A DNA stretch of 64,000 nt, from assembly GCF_012927245.1 (NCBI RefSeq), contig NZ_JABBGE010000003.1, forward strand, positions 248,001 to 312,000, given 5' to 3'. The notes under the pieces were generated by a model that worked only from the letters and a program-made list of their open reading frames with translations, was not told where the DNA came from and did not search any database. Shown one piece after another: positions 1 to 8,197 of this stretch (position 1 is the first letter of the stretch; each line of letters opens with the position of its first letter). This DNA comes from Streptomyces sp. R302. GTDB lineage: Bacteria; Actinomycetota; Actinomycetes; Streptomycetales; Streptomycetaceae. Position numbers and translations under genes: made by a program.

Positions 1-1038
1 CTGTGGGCGGAGGCCGGGAAGCTCGGCTACCTGGGCGTGAACCTGCCGGAGGAGTACGGCGGCGGGGGCGGCGGCATGGCCGAGCTGTCCATCGTCCTGG
101 AGGAGGCGGGCGCGGCCGGTGCGCCGCTCCTGATGATGGTCGTCTCGCCCGCGATCTGCGGCACGGTCATCTCCCGCTTCGGCACGGACGGACAGAAGGA
201 GGCCTGGCTGCCGGGGCTCGCCGACGGGTCGAGGACGATGGCCTTCGGCATCACCGAGCCCGACGCCGGCTCCAACTCCCACCGCATCACGACCACCGCG
301 ACCCGCACCGAGGACGGCTGGGTCCTCAACGGCCGCAAGGTCTTCGTGTCGGGCGTCGACATAGCCGACGCGACCCTGATCGTCGGCCGCACGTCGGACG
401 CCCGCACCGGCAACCTCAAGGCGTGCCTCTTCATCGTGCCGCGCGACACGCCCGGCTTCGGTCGCCGCCACATCGAGATGGAACTCGACGCGGACGAGAA
501 GCAGTTCGAGCTCACCCTCGACGACGTGCACCTGCCGGCCGACGCGCTGGTGGGCGACGAGGACGCGGGGCTGCTCCAGCTCTTCGCCGGGCTCAACCCG
601 GAGCGGATCATGACGGCCGCGTTCGCGATCGGCATGGGCCGGTACGCCCTCGAACGGGCCGTCGGCTACGCGAAGGAGCGGAAGGTCTGGAAGTCGCCGA
701 TCGGCGCCCACCAGGCCATCGCCCACCCCCTCGCGCAGGCCCACATCGAGCTCGAACTCGCCCGCCTGATGATGCAGAAGGCGGCGCGGCTGTACGACGC
801 GGGCGACGACCTCGGCGCGGGCGAGGCCGCCAACATGGCGAAGTACGCGGCGGCCGAGGCGTGCGTGAAGGCCGTCGACACCGCCGTGCACACCCTCGGC
901 GGCAACGGCCTCACCAAGGAGTTCGGCCTCGCCCGGCTGGTCACGGCCTCCCGGGTGGCGCGGATCGCCCCGGTCAGCCGGGAGATGATCCTGAACTACG
1001 TGTCCGCCCACACGCTGGGGCTGCCCAAGTCGTACTGA
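1..1038 (+). CDS. Acyl-CoA dehydrogenase, 5'-truncated by the window edge
   Basis: Flavoenzyme that would introduce an alpha,beta double bond into an acyl-CoA in the cytosol. The frame is open from base 1, so the N-terminus lies upstream; about 345 residues remain of the usual 380-390. The segment FGITEPDAGSNSHR matches the FAD/substrate-binding block of the family, and TLGGNGLTKEFGLARL is the usual C-terminal FAD-contacting block. The C-terminal YEGT-type glutamate seen in many members is absent; the tail ends in SAHTLGLPKSY instead. Substrate cannot be read from the sequence. A run of four 13-bp repeats follows the stop codon. Family assignment is secure; role in a fatty-acid or aromatic degradation pathway is inference. 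Confidence 0.93.
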   Translation: MWAEAGKLGYLGVNLPEEYGGGGGGMAELSIVLEEAGAAGAPLLMMVVSPAICGTVISRFGTDGQKEAWLPGLADGSRTMAFGITEPDAGSNSHRITTTATRTEDGWVLNGRKVFVSGVDIADATLIVGRTSDARTGNLKACLFIVPRDTPGFGRRHIEMELDADEKQFELTLDDVHLPADALVGDEDAGLLQLFAGLNPERIMTAAFAIGMGRYALERAVGYAKERKVWKSPIGAHQAIAHPLAQAHIELELARLMMQKAARLYDAGDDLGAGEAANMAKYAAAEACVKAVDTAVHTLGGNGLTKEFGLARLVTASRVARIAPVSREMILNYVSAHTLGLPKSY

Positions 1039-1040
1039 GC

Positions 1041-1092
1041 CGGTCAGCGGTTCCGGTCAGCGGTTCCGGTCACTGGTTCCGGTCAGTGGTTC
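1041..1092. repeat. Four tandem 13-bp repeats directly after a stop codon
   Basis: Units at 1041, 1054, 1067 and 1080 read CGGTCAGCGGTTC with two or fewer changes. The array starts two bases after the TGA of the acyl-CoA dehydrogenase gene. It has no hairpin of its own; it looks like slippage-generated filler. Confidence 0.85.
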
Positions 1093-1157
1093 CGACCAGG
1101 GGGCCGATCTTCGGATAGTGCCCCCCGGTTGTGAAGGTCCTGTGTACGATCCGGGCC

Positions 1158-1183
1158 CGACGGCACTCCGCTCGGTGCCGTCG
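1158..1183 (+). other. 9-bp hairpin in the leader of the excalibur gene
   Basis: CGACGGCAC at 1158-1166 pairs perfectly with GTGCCGTCG at 1175-1183 around an 8-base loop. No T-run follows. It could terminate readthrough from the upstream gene or form part of the 5' leader of the gene starting at 1210. Confidence 0.5.
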
Positions 1184-1209
1184 TTCCCGTCAGGCCCTTG
1201 GAGCCGCGC

Positions 1210-1863
1210 GTGTACCCGCAGCAGAATCCGTACCAGCCCGCTCCGGCGTGGCAGCCGCCCAGACGCTGGTGGCAGCACCCGGCGCTGATCATCACCCTGC
1301 TCGTCGTCTTCCCGCCGGCGGGCATAGCCCTGGTCTGGCTCTCGCCGTGGACGAGCAGGGCGAAGATCGTGTCGACGATCGCGTCCGCCCTGTGGTTCGT
1401 CGTGGCGCTGACCATGGACCCGCCGAAGGAGGAGGGAACGGACGACCCGAAGCCGGCGGTGACGGTCACGGTGACGGTGACCGTCACGCCGACGCCCACG
1501 CCCACGCCGACACCCACGCAGACTCCGACCCCGTCGGATTCGGCTTCGGTGGAGCCGACGACGGAGACGCCCACGCCGGAGCCGACGACCGAGGCGCCGA
1601 CGACGGAGGCCCCGGAGCCCACCCCGGAGCCCACGACGCAGGCCCCGAAGCCCACCACGCAGGCTCCCAAGCCGACCACCCAGGCCCCGAAGCCGAAGCC
1701 CACGCAGGTGACCCAGCCCCCGGAGACGGCCGAGCCCGAGCCGGAGCCGTACTACGCGAACTGCACCGCCGTACGGGCCGCGGGCGCCGACCCGATCCGC
1801 CGGGGCGACCCGGGCTACGGCAGCCACCTCGACCGCGACGGCGACGGCATCGCCTGCGAGTGA
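1210..1863 (+). CDS. Excalibur-domain, membrane-anchored cell-surface protein
   Basis: About 217 residues. An N-terminal Pro/Gln-rich stretch is followed by two hydrophobic segments (roughly residues 20-40 and 48-65), a long Thr/Pro/Glu-rich low-complexity linker (TPTPTPT and TTQAPKP repeats), and a C-terminal excalibur domain ending DRDGDGIACE, the EF-hand-like calcium loop of this family, with the paired cysteine in YYANCTAV. The architecture suggests a domain displayed outside the membrane on a stalk. GGAG at 1200-1203 lies 6 bases before GTG 1210, which favours this start over TTG 1198. No partner or activity can be assigned. A 9-bp tandem repeat starts with its stop codon. Confidence 0.85.
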   Translation: MYPQQNPYQPAPAWQPPRRWWQHPALIITLLVVFPPAGIALVWLSPWTSRAKIVSTIASALWFVVALTMDPPKEEGTDDPKPAVTVTVTVTVTPTPTPTPTPTQTPTPSDSASVEPTTETPTPEPTTEAPTTEAPEPTPEPTTQAPKPTTQAPKPTTQAPKPKPTQVTQPPETAEPEPEPYYANCTAVRAAGADPIRRGDPGYGSHLDRDGDGIACE

Positions 1864-1896
1864 CCCGAGTGACCCGAGTGATCCGAATGATCCGAA
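1861..1896. repeat. Four tandem 9-bp repeats beginning with the stop codon
   Basis: Units TGACCCGAG, TGACCCGAG, TGATCCGAA, TGATCCGAA run without a gap from the TGA of the excalibur gene. Each unit starts with an in-frame TGA, so the stop is effectively quadruplicated. Confidence 0.85.
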
Positions 1897-1905
1897 CCGG
1901 GGTGG

Positions 1906-2766
1906 TCAGGGGGTCCAGACCCCCGTCTCGGCCGTGGACCTGACGTACTCCGCGAAGTCCCGGGGCTCGCGGCCGAGCGCCCGCTGGACGCCGTCCGCGA
2001 GCTCCCCGAAGCGGCTGTCGGCGATCCACTCGAAGAGCAGGTTCAGGAGCGCGGTGAAGTCCTCCGGCACGCCCGCCCGGCCGGCGCGGACCGCGAACTC
2101 GTCGGGGGAGACGGCCCGGTAGCCGATCGGCCGGCCGGTCGCGCGGGCCAGCTCCTCCGCCACCTGGTCCAGGTCGAGGAGGCGCGGGCCGGTGAGGGCG
2201 TACTCCGCGCCGGCGTGGCCGTCCTCGGTGAGGGCGGCCACCGCCACGTCGGCGATGTCGTCCGCGTCGACGTACGGTTCGACGCCGTGCCCGGCCGCCC
2301 ACGCCACCTCGCCGTCGAGGATCTGGCCGCGGAAGAAGGCGTCCTCGCTGAAGTTCTGCGCGAACCAGGCCGGCTTGAGCAGCGTCCAGGGGGCCCCGGA
2401 CTCGCGCACGGCCCGCTCGCACGGCAGCTTCTCCTCGCCGTCGGGCACGACCCACTCGCGGTGCGAGAGCAGCACGAGCCGTTCGACGCCCCGGTCCGCC
2501 GCCAGCTTCGCGAACTCCCGCATGAGCTCTCCGGCGTCGGCCGTCATCGAGTCGACGAGATAGGCGGCGCCGACGCCGTCGAGGACGGGCTCCCAGGTGT
2601 TCCGGTCGTGCCAGTCGAAACGGGCGGGGCCCTTGCGGGAGGCGACGCGGACGGAGTGGCCGCGGTGGCGGAGGCGGGAGACGACGCGGCGGCCGGTCTT
2701 GCCGGTGCCGCCGAGGATCAGAAAGGGCTTGGTGGTGGCGGGCTCGGTGAGGTCGTTGCTGGTCAT
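1906..2766 (-). CDS. NmrA-like NAD(P)-binding oxidoreductase
   Basis: 286 residues, atypical short-chain dehydrogenase fold. After a short lead the Rossmann motif ILGGTGKTGRRV (GxxGxxG type) is clear, followed by the NmrA-type core with DWHDRNTWEPVLDGVGAAYLVD and, later, LLKPAWFAQNFSEDAF, typical of NAD(P)H:quinone-reductase-like or redox-sensing members. No YxxxK pair is in the classical place, which is usual for this subfamily. ATG at 2766 is preferred because the upstream in-frame extension to 2838 would run into the divergent promoter. It is transcribed away from an AraC-family gene 113 bp distant, a frequent Streptomyces pairing in which the regulator controls the reductase. Confidence 0.85.
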   Translation of the reverse strand: MTSNDLTEPATTKPFLILGGTGKTGRRVVSRLRHRGHSVRVASRKGPARFDWHDRNTWEPVLDGVGAAYLVDSMTADAGELMREFAKLAADRGVERLVLLSHREWVVPDGEEKLPCERAVRESGAPWTLLKPAWFAQNFSEDAFFRGQILDGEVAWAAGHGVEPYVDADDIADVAVAALTEDGHAGAEYALTGPRLLDLDQVAEELARATGRPIGYRAVSPDEFAVRAGRAGVPEDFTALLNLLFEWIADSRFGELADGVQRALGREPRDFAEYVRSTAETGVWTP

Positions 2767-2879
2767 GGGCCCAGTCAAACCGGGGCGGGTGAGCGTCGGA
2801 ATGGCCCAGGAGCGCAGGGGGATACGCGTCCGTCTCACGCGGGGCGGTGGCGGCGGGCTCCCTCCCTAGACTCGACGGC

Positions 2880-3908
2880 ATGGATCCGCTGACGAGCCTC
2901 CTCCAGGAAGTGCGCTCCTGCGGCGCCGTGTTCGGACGGAACCTGCTGGAGCCGCCGTGGGCCGTGCGCTTCGCCGACCAGGGGGCGCTGACCCTGGTGA
3001 CGCTGCTGCGGGGGGAGGGCTGGATCGTGCCGGAGGGCACGACCGGGGAGGAGCGTCGGTACGGGTCGGAGAACCGGTACGGCGGGGCGGGTGGCGCGGT
3101 GCCGGTGCGGCTCGGGCCCGGGGACGTGGCGGTGGTGACGGGGCCCGAGCCGTTCTCGATCACGGACGATCCGGCCGCCGCGACCCCGCCGCTCTTCGTC
3201 GTCCACCCGGACCGCTGCACGACGGCCGACGGCTGCGACATCGGCGAGGACGTCATCCTGGGCCTGCGCACCTGCGGCAACAGCGAGGACGGGCCCACCG
3301 TCCTGCTCACCGCCTCCTACCAGGCGACGGGGCGGGTCTCGGAGCGGCTGCTCGGCGGCCTGCCGCGTACGCTCCTCGTCCCGCACGACGCGCCCGACCC
3401 GGTCCTGGAGCTGGCCGCCGTCGAGACCGGCCGGGACGCCCCGGGCCAACAGGCCGTCCTGGACCGGCTGCTGGACCTGCTCCTGCTGTCCACGCTCCGT
3501 GAGTGGTTCGCCCGCCCCGAGGCCTGTCCGCCGGGCTGGTACCGGGCGCTGGGCGACCCGGTGGCGGGCCGGGCGCTCCGGCTGATCCACGCGCGTCCGG
3601 AGCGCGCGTGGACGGTGGACGCGCTGGCGGCGGAGGCCGGGGTCTCGCGTGCGACGCTCGCCCGCCGCTTCACGGCGCTCGTGGGCCGGCCGCCGATGGC
3701 GTACCTCACGGAGTGGCGGCTGACGCTGGCGGCCGACCTCCTCGCCCGTACCGACGCGACGGTCGCGTCCATCGCCCGCCAGGTCGGCTACCGCACGCCG
3801 TTCGCGCTGAGCGCGGCGCTGAAGCGGGTCCACGACACGCGGCCGGTGGAGCTGAGGGCGGCGACCGGCGGCGCCCCGACCGCGGATAAACCAAGCACGC
3901 GTGCTTGA
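2880..3908 (+). CDS. AraC-family transcriptional regulator with cupin-type sensor domain
   Basis: 342 residues. The N-terminal half (about 1-200) is an AraC-ligand-binding cupin of the type starting MDPLTSLLQEVRSCGAVF. The C-terminal 100 residues hold two helix-turn-helix motifs: WTVDALAAEAGVSRATLARRF and the second around VASIARQVGYRTPFALSAALKR. It probably regulates the divergent reductase gene in response to a small, possibly electrophilic, ligand; that is inferred from gene arrangement. The start at ATG 2880 leaves a normal gap to the divergent gene. Its last codons overlap the palindrome at 3892-3907, so a repressor bound there would sit on the end of this gene. Confidence 0.88.
   Translation: MDPLTSLLQEVRSCGAVFGRNLLEPPWAVRFADQGALTLVTLLRGEGWIVPEGTTGEERRYGSENRYGGAGGAVPVRLGPGDVAVVTGPEPFSITDDPAAATPPLFVVHPDRCTTADGCDIGEDVILGLRTCGNSEDGPTVLLTASYQATGRVSERLLGGLPRTLLVPHDAPDPVLELAAVETGRDAPGQQAVLDRLLDLLLLSTLREWFARPEACPPGWYRALGDPVAGRALRLIHARPERAWTVDALAAEAGVSRATLARRFTALVGRPPMAYLTEWRLTLAADLLARTDATVASIARQVGYRTPFALSAALKRVHDTRPVELRAATGGAPTADKPSTRA
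3892..3907. promoter_or_regulatory. Perfect 16-bp palindrome, probable TetR operator
   Basis: CAAGCACGCGTGCTTG is a perfect inverted repeat lying 117 bp before the CoA-ligase start codon. The third gene of that operon encodes a TetR-family protein, the usual autoregulatory layout. The palindrome overlaps the AraC gene's stop codon. Confidence 0.6.
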
Positions 3909-4023
3909 TTGTTCTACGGGGGGCTGCCAAGGTCTCCCCAGGTACCGACGGGGTCTCCCCGAGCGGTACCCGTAGCAGCGATCCTGGCGACCACCTTCCA
4001 CCCACCTCTCCAGGGGGCCACGC

Positions 4024-5619
4024 ATGGTGTTCCACAGCGAGTACGAGCCCGTTCCCGCCCTGTCCCTCCCCATCCACGACGCCGTCCTGGGCCGGGCCGC
4101 CGCGTACGGGGACGCGCCCGCGCTGGTCGACGGGACCGGTGAACTGACCCTGTCGTACGCGCAGGTGGACGCCTTCCACCGGCGGGTCGCCGCCGGGCTC
4201 GCCGAGGCCGGGGTGCGGAAGGGCGACGTCCTCGCCCTGCACAGCCCCAACACCGTGCTGTTCCCGATCGCGTTCTACGCCGCCACCCGCGCCGGCGCCT
4301 CCGTCACCACGATCCACCCGCTCGCCACCCCCGAGGAGTTCGCCAAGCAGCTGCGGGACTCGGCGGCCCGCTGGATCGTCACCGTCTCGCCGCTCCTGCC
4401 GGCCGCCCGAGCCGCCGCCGGACTCGCGGGCGGCGTCGAGGAGATCTTCGTCTGCGACGCGGCCCCGGAGGGCGAGGGGGTGCGGTCGCTCCAGTCCTTC
4501 CTCGCCTCCACCGCGCCCGAGCCGGAGGTCGCCGTCGACCCGGAGGTGGACGTCGCCGCCCTCCCGTACTCCTCCGGCACCACCGGCGTCCCCAAGGGCG
4601 TGATGCTCACCCACGCCTCCATCGCGACGAACCTGGCGCAGCTGGAACCGTTCATACCGATGGGCCCCGGCGACCGGATCCTCGCGGTGCTCCCCTTCTT
4701 CCACATCTACGGCCTCACGGCTCTGATGAACGCGCCGCTGCGGCAGGGCGCCACCGTCGTCGTGCTGCCGCGCTTCGAGCTCGACACCTTCCTCGGCGCG
4801 ATCCAGAAGCACCGCATCAACGGCCTGTACGTGGCTCCGCCGATCGTCCTCGCGCTCGCCAAGCACCCGGCGGTCGCCGCGTACGACCTGTCCTCCCTGG
4901 AGTACATCGTCAGCGCCGCCGCCCCGCTCGACGCGGCGCTCGCGGCGGCGTGTTCGGCGCGGCTCGGGCTGCCGCCGGTGCGGCAGGCGTACGGCATGAC
5001 CGAGCTGTCTCCGGGCACGCACGTCACGCCGCTGAGCGCCGAGCACCCGCCGCCCGGCACCGTCGGCAGGCTGCTGCCGTCGACCGAGATGCGGATCCTC
5101 TCCCTCGGCGACCCGTCGAAGGACGCGGCGCCGGGGGAGGAGGGCGAGATCGCCATCCGGGGGCCGCAGGTGATGAAGGGGTACCTGGGGCGGCCGGAGG
5201 CCACCGCGGAGATGATCGACGCCGACGGCTGGGTGCACACCGGCGACATCGGGCGGGTCGACGCGGACGGCTGGCTGTACGTCGTCGACCGGGTCAAGGA
5301 ACTGATCAAGTACAAGGGCTTCCAGGTCGCCCCCGCCGAGCTGGAGGCGCTCCTCCTCACCCACGAGGGGGTCGCCGACGCGGCCGTGATCGGGGTGACG
5401 GACGCGGAGGGGACGGAGATCCCGAAGGCGTTCGTGGTGCGGCAGCCGGACGCGGCCGGGCTGACCGCCGAGGACGTCATGACGCACGTGGCCGCGCGGG
5501 TCGCCCCGTACAAGCGGGTCAGGGCCGTCGAGTTCGTCGACGCCGTGCCCCGGGCGGCCTCGGGCAAGATCCTGCGCCGCGAACTGCGAGCCGAGAGAGA
5601 GACGAGGGACCCCGTATGA
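4024..5619 (+). CDS. 4-coumarate/cinnamate-CoA ligase-like acyl-CoA synthetase
   Basis: 531 residues, full length for the ANL family. It would adenylate a carboxylic acid with ATP and transfer it to CoA in the cytosol. The P-loop-like motif S183-SGTTGVPKG is present, Y323-GMTE is the ATP-adenosine motif, and LYVVDRVKELIKYKGFQV is the hinge region. The C-terminal catalytic lysine is K515 in SGKILRREL. From memory, the S. coelicolor homologue ScCCL (SCO4383) accepts cinnamate and 4-coumarate; the substrate here is inference. It overlaps the hydratase start by four bases (ATGA) and heads a ligase-hydratase-TetR operon, pointing to side-chain degradation of an aryl- or alkyl-propenoate. Confidence 0.9.
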   Translation: MVFHSEYEPVPALSLPIHDAVLGRAAAYGDAPALVDGTGELTLSYAQVDAFHRRVAAGLAEAGVRKGDVLALHSPNTVLFPIAFYAATRAGASVTTIHPLATPEEFAKQLRDSAARWIVTVSPLLPAARAAAGLAGGVEEIFVCDAAPEGEGVRSLQSFLASTAPEPEVAVDPEVDVAALPYSSGTTGVPKGVMLTHASIATNLAQLEPFIPMGPGDRILAVLPFFHIYGLTALMNAPLRQGATVVVLPRFELDTFLGAIQKHRINGLYVAPPIVLALAKHPAVAAYDLSSLEYIVSAAAPLDAALAAACSARLGLPPVRQAYGMTELSPGTHVTPLSAEHPPPGTVGRLLPSTEMRILSLGDPSKDAAPGEEGEIAIRGPQVMKGYLGRPEATAEMIDADGWVHTGDIGRVDADGWLYVVDRVKELIKYKGFQVAPAELEALLLTHEGVADAAVIGVTDAEGTEIPKAFVVRQPDAAGLTAEDVMTHVAARVAPYKRVRAVEFVDAVPRAASGKILRRELRAERETRDPV

Positions 5620-6344
5620 CCCTGATCGCCGTCACCGAGGAGCGGGGCGTCACCACTCTCGCCCTCGACTCCCCGGGCACCCGCAACGCCCTCTCGGCCG
5701 CGCTCGTCAGCGAGCTCGCCGAGGCGCTCGCGGCGGCCGGGAAGGACCCGGCCGTGCGGGCGGTGGTGCTCACGCACACGGGCTCCACGTTCAGCGCGGG
5801 CGCGGACCTGAAGGCGCCGCCGAGCCCGTACGCCTTCGTGGACCTGCTCCGGCAGGTGGTGGAGCTGCCGAAGCCGGTCGTCGGGCACGTCACGGCCGGC
5901 GGCCGGGCCCGCGCGGGCGGCCTCGGGCTGCTCGGCGCCTGCGACATCGTGGTGGCGGGGGAGGGGGCGGACTTCGCGCTCACGGAGGTGCGGATCGGGG
6001 TGGCGCCGGCGGTGATCTCGCTGACCCTGCTGCCGAGGCTGGAGCCCCGCGCGGCGGCCCGCCACTACCTGACGGGCGAGCGGTTCGGCGTCCCGGAGGC
6101 GCGGGCGATGGGCCTGGTCACGGCCGGGGAGGAGGAGCTCGGGGCGATCCTGGACGGGTTGCGGGCAGGCTCGCCGCAGGGGTTGCGGGAGTCGAAACGG
6201 CTGGTCACCGCTAGAGTCCTGGAGGCCTTCGAGCGCGACGCGGAGGAGCTGGTGCAGCGATCGGCGACGCTCTTCGCCTCCGCCGAGGCGCGCGAGGGCA
6301 TGACGGCCTTCCTCGAACGACGGGACCCCGAATGGCGGCTGTGA
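5616..6344 (+). CDS. Enoyl-CoA hydratase/isomerase family protein
   Basis: 242 residues, crotonase fold. The oxyanion-hole segment FSAGADLKAPP and the second loop GGRARAGGLGLLGACDIVVAG are evident; the region around ALTEVRIGVAPAVIS is in the place of the catalytic glutamates of hydratases. The protein is slightly short for the family but complete. ATG 5616 overlaps the ligase stop as ATGA and its own end overlaps the TetR start by 13 bases, so the three genes are translationally coupled. Likely substrate is the enoyl-CoA made from the ligase product. Confidence 0.9.
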   Translation: MTLIAVTEERGVTTLALDSPGTRNALSAALVSELAEALAAAGKDPAVRAVVLTHTGSTFSAGADLKAPPSPYAFVDLLRQVVELPKPVVGHVTAGGRARAGGLGLLGACDIVVAGEGADFALTEVRIGVAPAVISLTLLPRLEPRAAARHYLTGERFGVPEARAMGLVTAGEEELGAILDGLRAGSPQGLRESKRLVTARVLEAFERDAEELVQRSATLFASAEAREGMTAFLERRDPEWRL

Positions 6345-6919
6345 CCGCACCCAAGCAGGACAGGAGCCGCGTCACCCGGCAGCGGCTCCTGGAGGCCGCC
6401 GTGGCCTGCCTGGCCGAGCGCGGCTGGGCGGGCTCCACCGTGGCGGTCGTCGCCGAGCGGGCCGGGGTGTCGCGGGGCGCCGCCCAGCACCACTTCCCGA
6501 CCCGCGAGGACCTGTTCACGGCGGCGGTCGAGTACGTCGCGGAGGAGCGGTCGCAGGCGCTGCGGGCGCTGCCGACGGACGACCGGGCGCAGACCGTCGC
6601 CGCGCTCGTCGGCCTCTACACCGGCCCGCTGTTCCGGGCCGCCCTCCACCTGTGGGTGGCGGCCTCGAACGAGGAGCAGCTCCGCGCCCGCGTCACCGAA
6701 CTGGAGGCGCGGGTGGGCCGCGAGTCCCACCGGATCGCCGTCGAGCTGCTCGGCGCCGACGAGTCGCGCCCCGGCGTCCGCGAGACCGTCCAGGGCCTCC
6801 TGGACATGGCCCGGGGCCTGGGCCTCGCGACCCTCCTCACGGACGACACGACCCGCCGGGACCGGGTGGTGGCCCAGTGGTCCCGGCTGATCGACGAGGC
6901 GCTGGCGGACCGGCCCTAG
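6332..6919 (+). CDS. TetR-family regulator of the ligase-hydratase operon
   Basis: 195 residues. Residues about 12-58 form the TetR DNA-binding domain (RQRLLEAAVACLAERGW, then AERAGVSRGAAQHHF as recognition region). The rest is a helical ligand-binding domain. It starts inside the upstream hydratase gene (13-bp overlap), so it is the last gene of the operon and presumably represses it through the palindrome at 3892-3907, with an acyl-CoA or free acid as the natural inducer type for this group. A perfect hairpin overlaps its TAG stop. Confidence 0.9.
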   Translation: MAAVTAPKQDRSRVTRQRLLEAAVACLAERGWAGSTVAVVAERAGVSRGAAQHHFPTREDLFTAAVEYVAEERSQALRALPTDDRAQTVAALVGLYTGPLFRAALHLWVAASNEEQLRARVTELEARVGRESHRIAVELLGADESRPGVRETVQGLLDMARGLGLATLLTDDTTRRDRVVAQWSRLIDEALADRP

Positions 6920-6933
6920 GCAGGGCCGGTCCG
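6906..6933. terminator. 12-bp perfect hairpin between convergent genes
   Basis: Bases 6906-6917 pair with 6922-6933 around the loop AGGC. The stem includes the TetR stop codon and sits 18 bases from the end of the convergent protease gene. No T-run is present, as is common for Streptomyces terminators; it can act in both directions. Confidence 0.7.
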
Positions 6934-6950
6934 TATCGACCGGCCGGGGG

Positions 6951-7997
6951 TCAGACGCCGGGGATCTCCCGCGCCCGGAAGGCGTCGCGGACGGCGGCCT
7001 CCGCGTCGGCGCCGTACATCCGCCGGGCGGTCTCGACGGTGGTCCGGGCCGCGGCCTCGAAGGAGGTGTCGGGGGCGAAGCCGAACTGCGCGTTCACGAT
7101 GATCCGGTCGGCGGTGCGGGCGCCGAGGGCCTTGCGGATGTCGAAGAGGGCGCGGGACCAGATCTCGCCGTCGGCGTGGACCTCGCCCTCGCGGTCGGCG
7201 TAGGTCTTGGTGCCGTCGAGGCGGCGCAGGCAGTGCGGGGCGGCGGAGTAGCCGGTGGCGTCCCAGTCGGCGACGCAGGCCTCCTCGGCCTTCATGGGCC
7301 AGCCGTACTTCTGGACGGCGTGGTTGCCGACGGCGACGGCGAGGTAGTCGCCGAAGGCCTCGCCGATCGCGCCGGCCTCGGCGGAGGTGCCGAAGCCGGG
7401 GACCTGGGCGTGGTGCACGGCGTGGCCGTACTCGTGGAGGATCACCTCCGCGTCCTCGGCGTCGTCGACGCCGCCCTTGCCGAAGCGGATCTCGGCCTTC
7501 TTGTCGGTGAAGAAGGAGTTGTCGGCGCCCCACTGGTTGAGGCGGACGGGCTGGACGCGGTCGTTGGCGCCGGGCAGCTCGGTCCCGAAGCCGAGGCTCT
7601 GCAGGTACTCCTGGCCCTCGTTGATCCAGAAGTACGCCATGACCTGCTCGAACCCGTCGTCGGAGCGGTCGTACGAGGCGGCGTCCGCGACCGTCGCGGG
7701 CTTGCCGGTCTCGGACCGGACGCTGACCCACTTCCCGGAGAGCCCGCCGCTCGCGTCGAGGTTCCGGAGGGTCGCGAGCGCGTAGGCGGAGGCGGGGACG
7801 TCGCCGACGGCGTCCTTGTGGTCGGTGAGGCCCTGGTCGCCGGTGGCCTGCACGGGGTTGACCATGAAGACCCGCCCCTGCGGCGCGGACGCGGCGGTGG
7901 CCCCGGGCGAGGCGGCGGCGAGCGCGCCGACGGCGAGGGCGGCGGCGAGGAGGCGGCGGGGGGTACGGCGAGGGGTACGGCGGGCGGTCATGGACAT
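6951..7997 (-). CDS. Secreted zinc metalloprotease (gluzincin type)
   Basis: 348 residues. The N-terminus has an Arg-rich n-region (MTARRTPRRTPRR), a hydrophobic core and a likely AxA cleavage site near residue 35, indicating export. The zinc site is H188-EYGH-192 with the third ligand E213 in GEAFGDYLA, the arrangement of M4/M36-like gluzincins. The chain is shorter than thermolysin precursors and has no recognisable propeptide domain. AGGAGG lies 8 bases before ATG 7997. The substrate is unknown. The gene ends facing the TetR gene and its upstream side opens into a 1.1-kb non-coding repeat block, so its promoter must lie in or before that block. Confidence 0.85.
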   Translation of the reverse strand: MSMTARRTPRRTPRRLLAAALAVGALAAASPGATAASAPQGRVFMVNPVQATGDQGLTDHKDAVGDVPASAYALATLRNLDASGGLSGKWVSVRSETGKPATVADAASYDRSDDGFEQVMAYFWINEGQEYLQSLGFGTELPGANDRVQPVRLNQWGADNSFFTDKKAEIRFGKGGVDDAEDAEVILHEYGHAVHHAQVPGFGTSAEAGAIGEAFGDYLAVAVGNHAVQKYGWPMKAEEACVADWDATGYSAAPHCLRRLDGTKTYADREGEVHADGEIWSRALFDIRKALGARTADRIIVNAQFGFAPDTSFEAAARTTVETARRMYGADAEAAVRDAFRAREIPGV

Positions 7998-8197
7998 CGG
8001 GACATCCTCCTGCGCGCGGGCGCGACAACGAGACGATTGGCATGCGCGTGACACGCAGGCGCCGATCCTTACGCACCCACCACCCCCCTGAACACCCTCC
8101 ACCCCCCACCTCGACATGTGACACAAGCCACACCCCCCACCCCCAGGCCCCAGCGCCCTCCCCCTCTCGGCACGTGCGGCGCCCCCGTGGCGACAGA

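Noticed and set aside
1198..1209. TTG 1198 as start of the excalibur gene
   Set aside because: The GGAG that would serve the gene lies inside this extension, at the right distance for GTG 1210.
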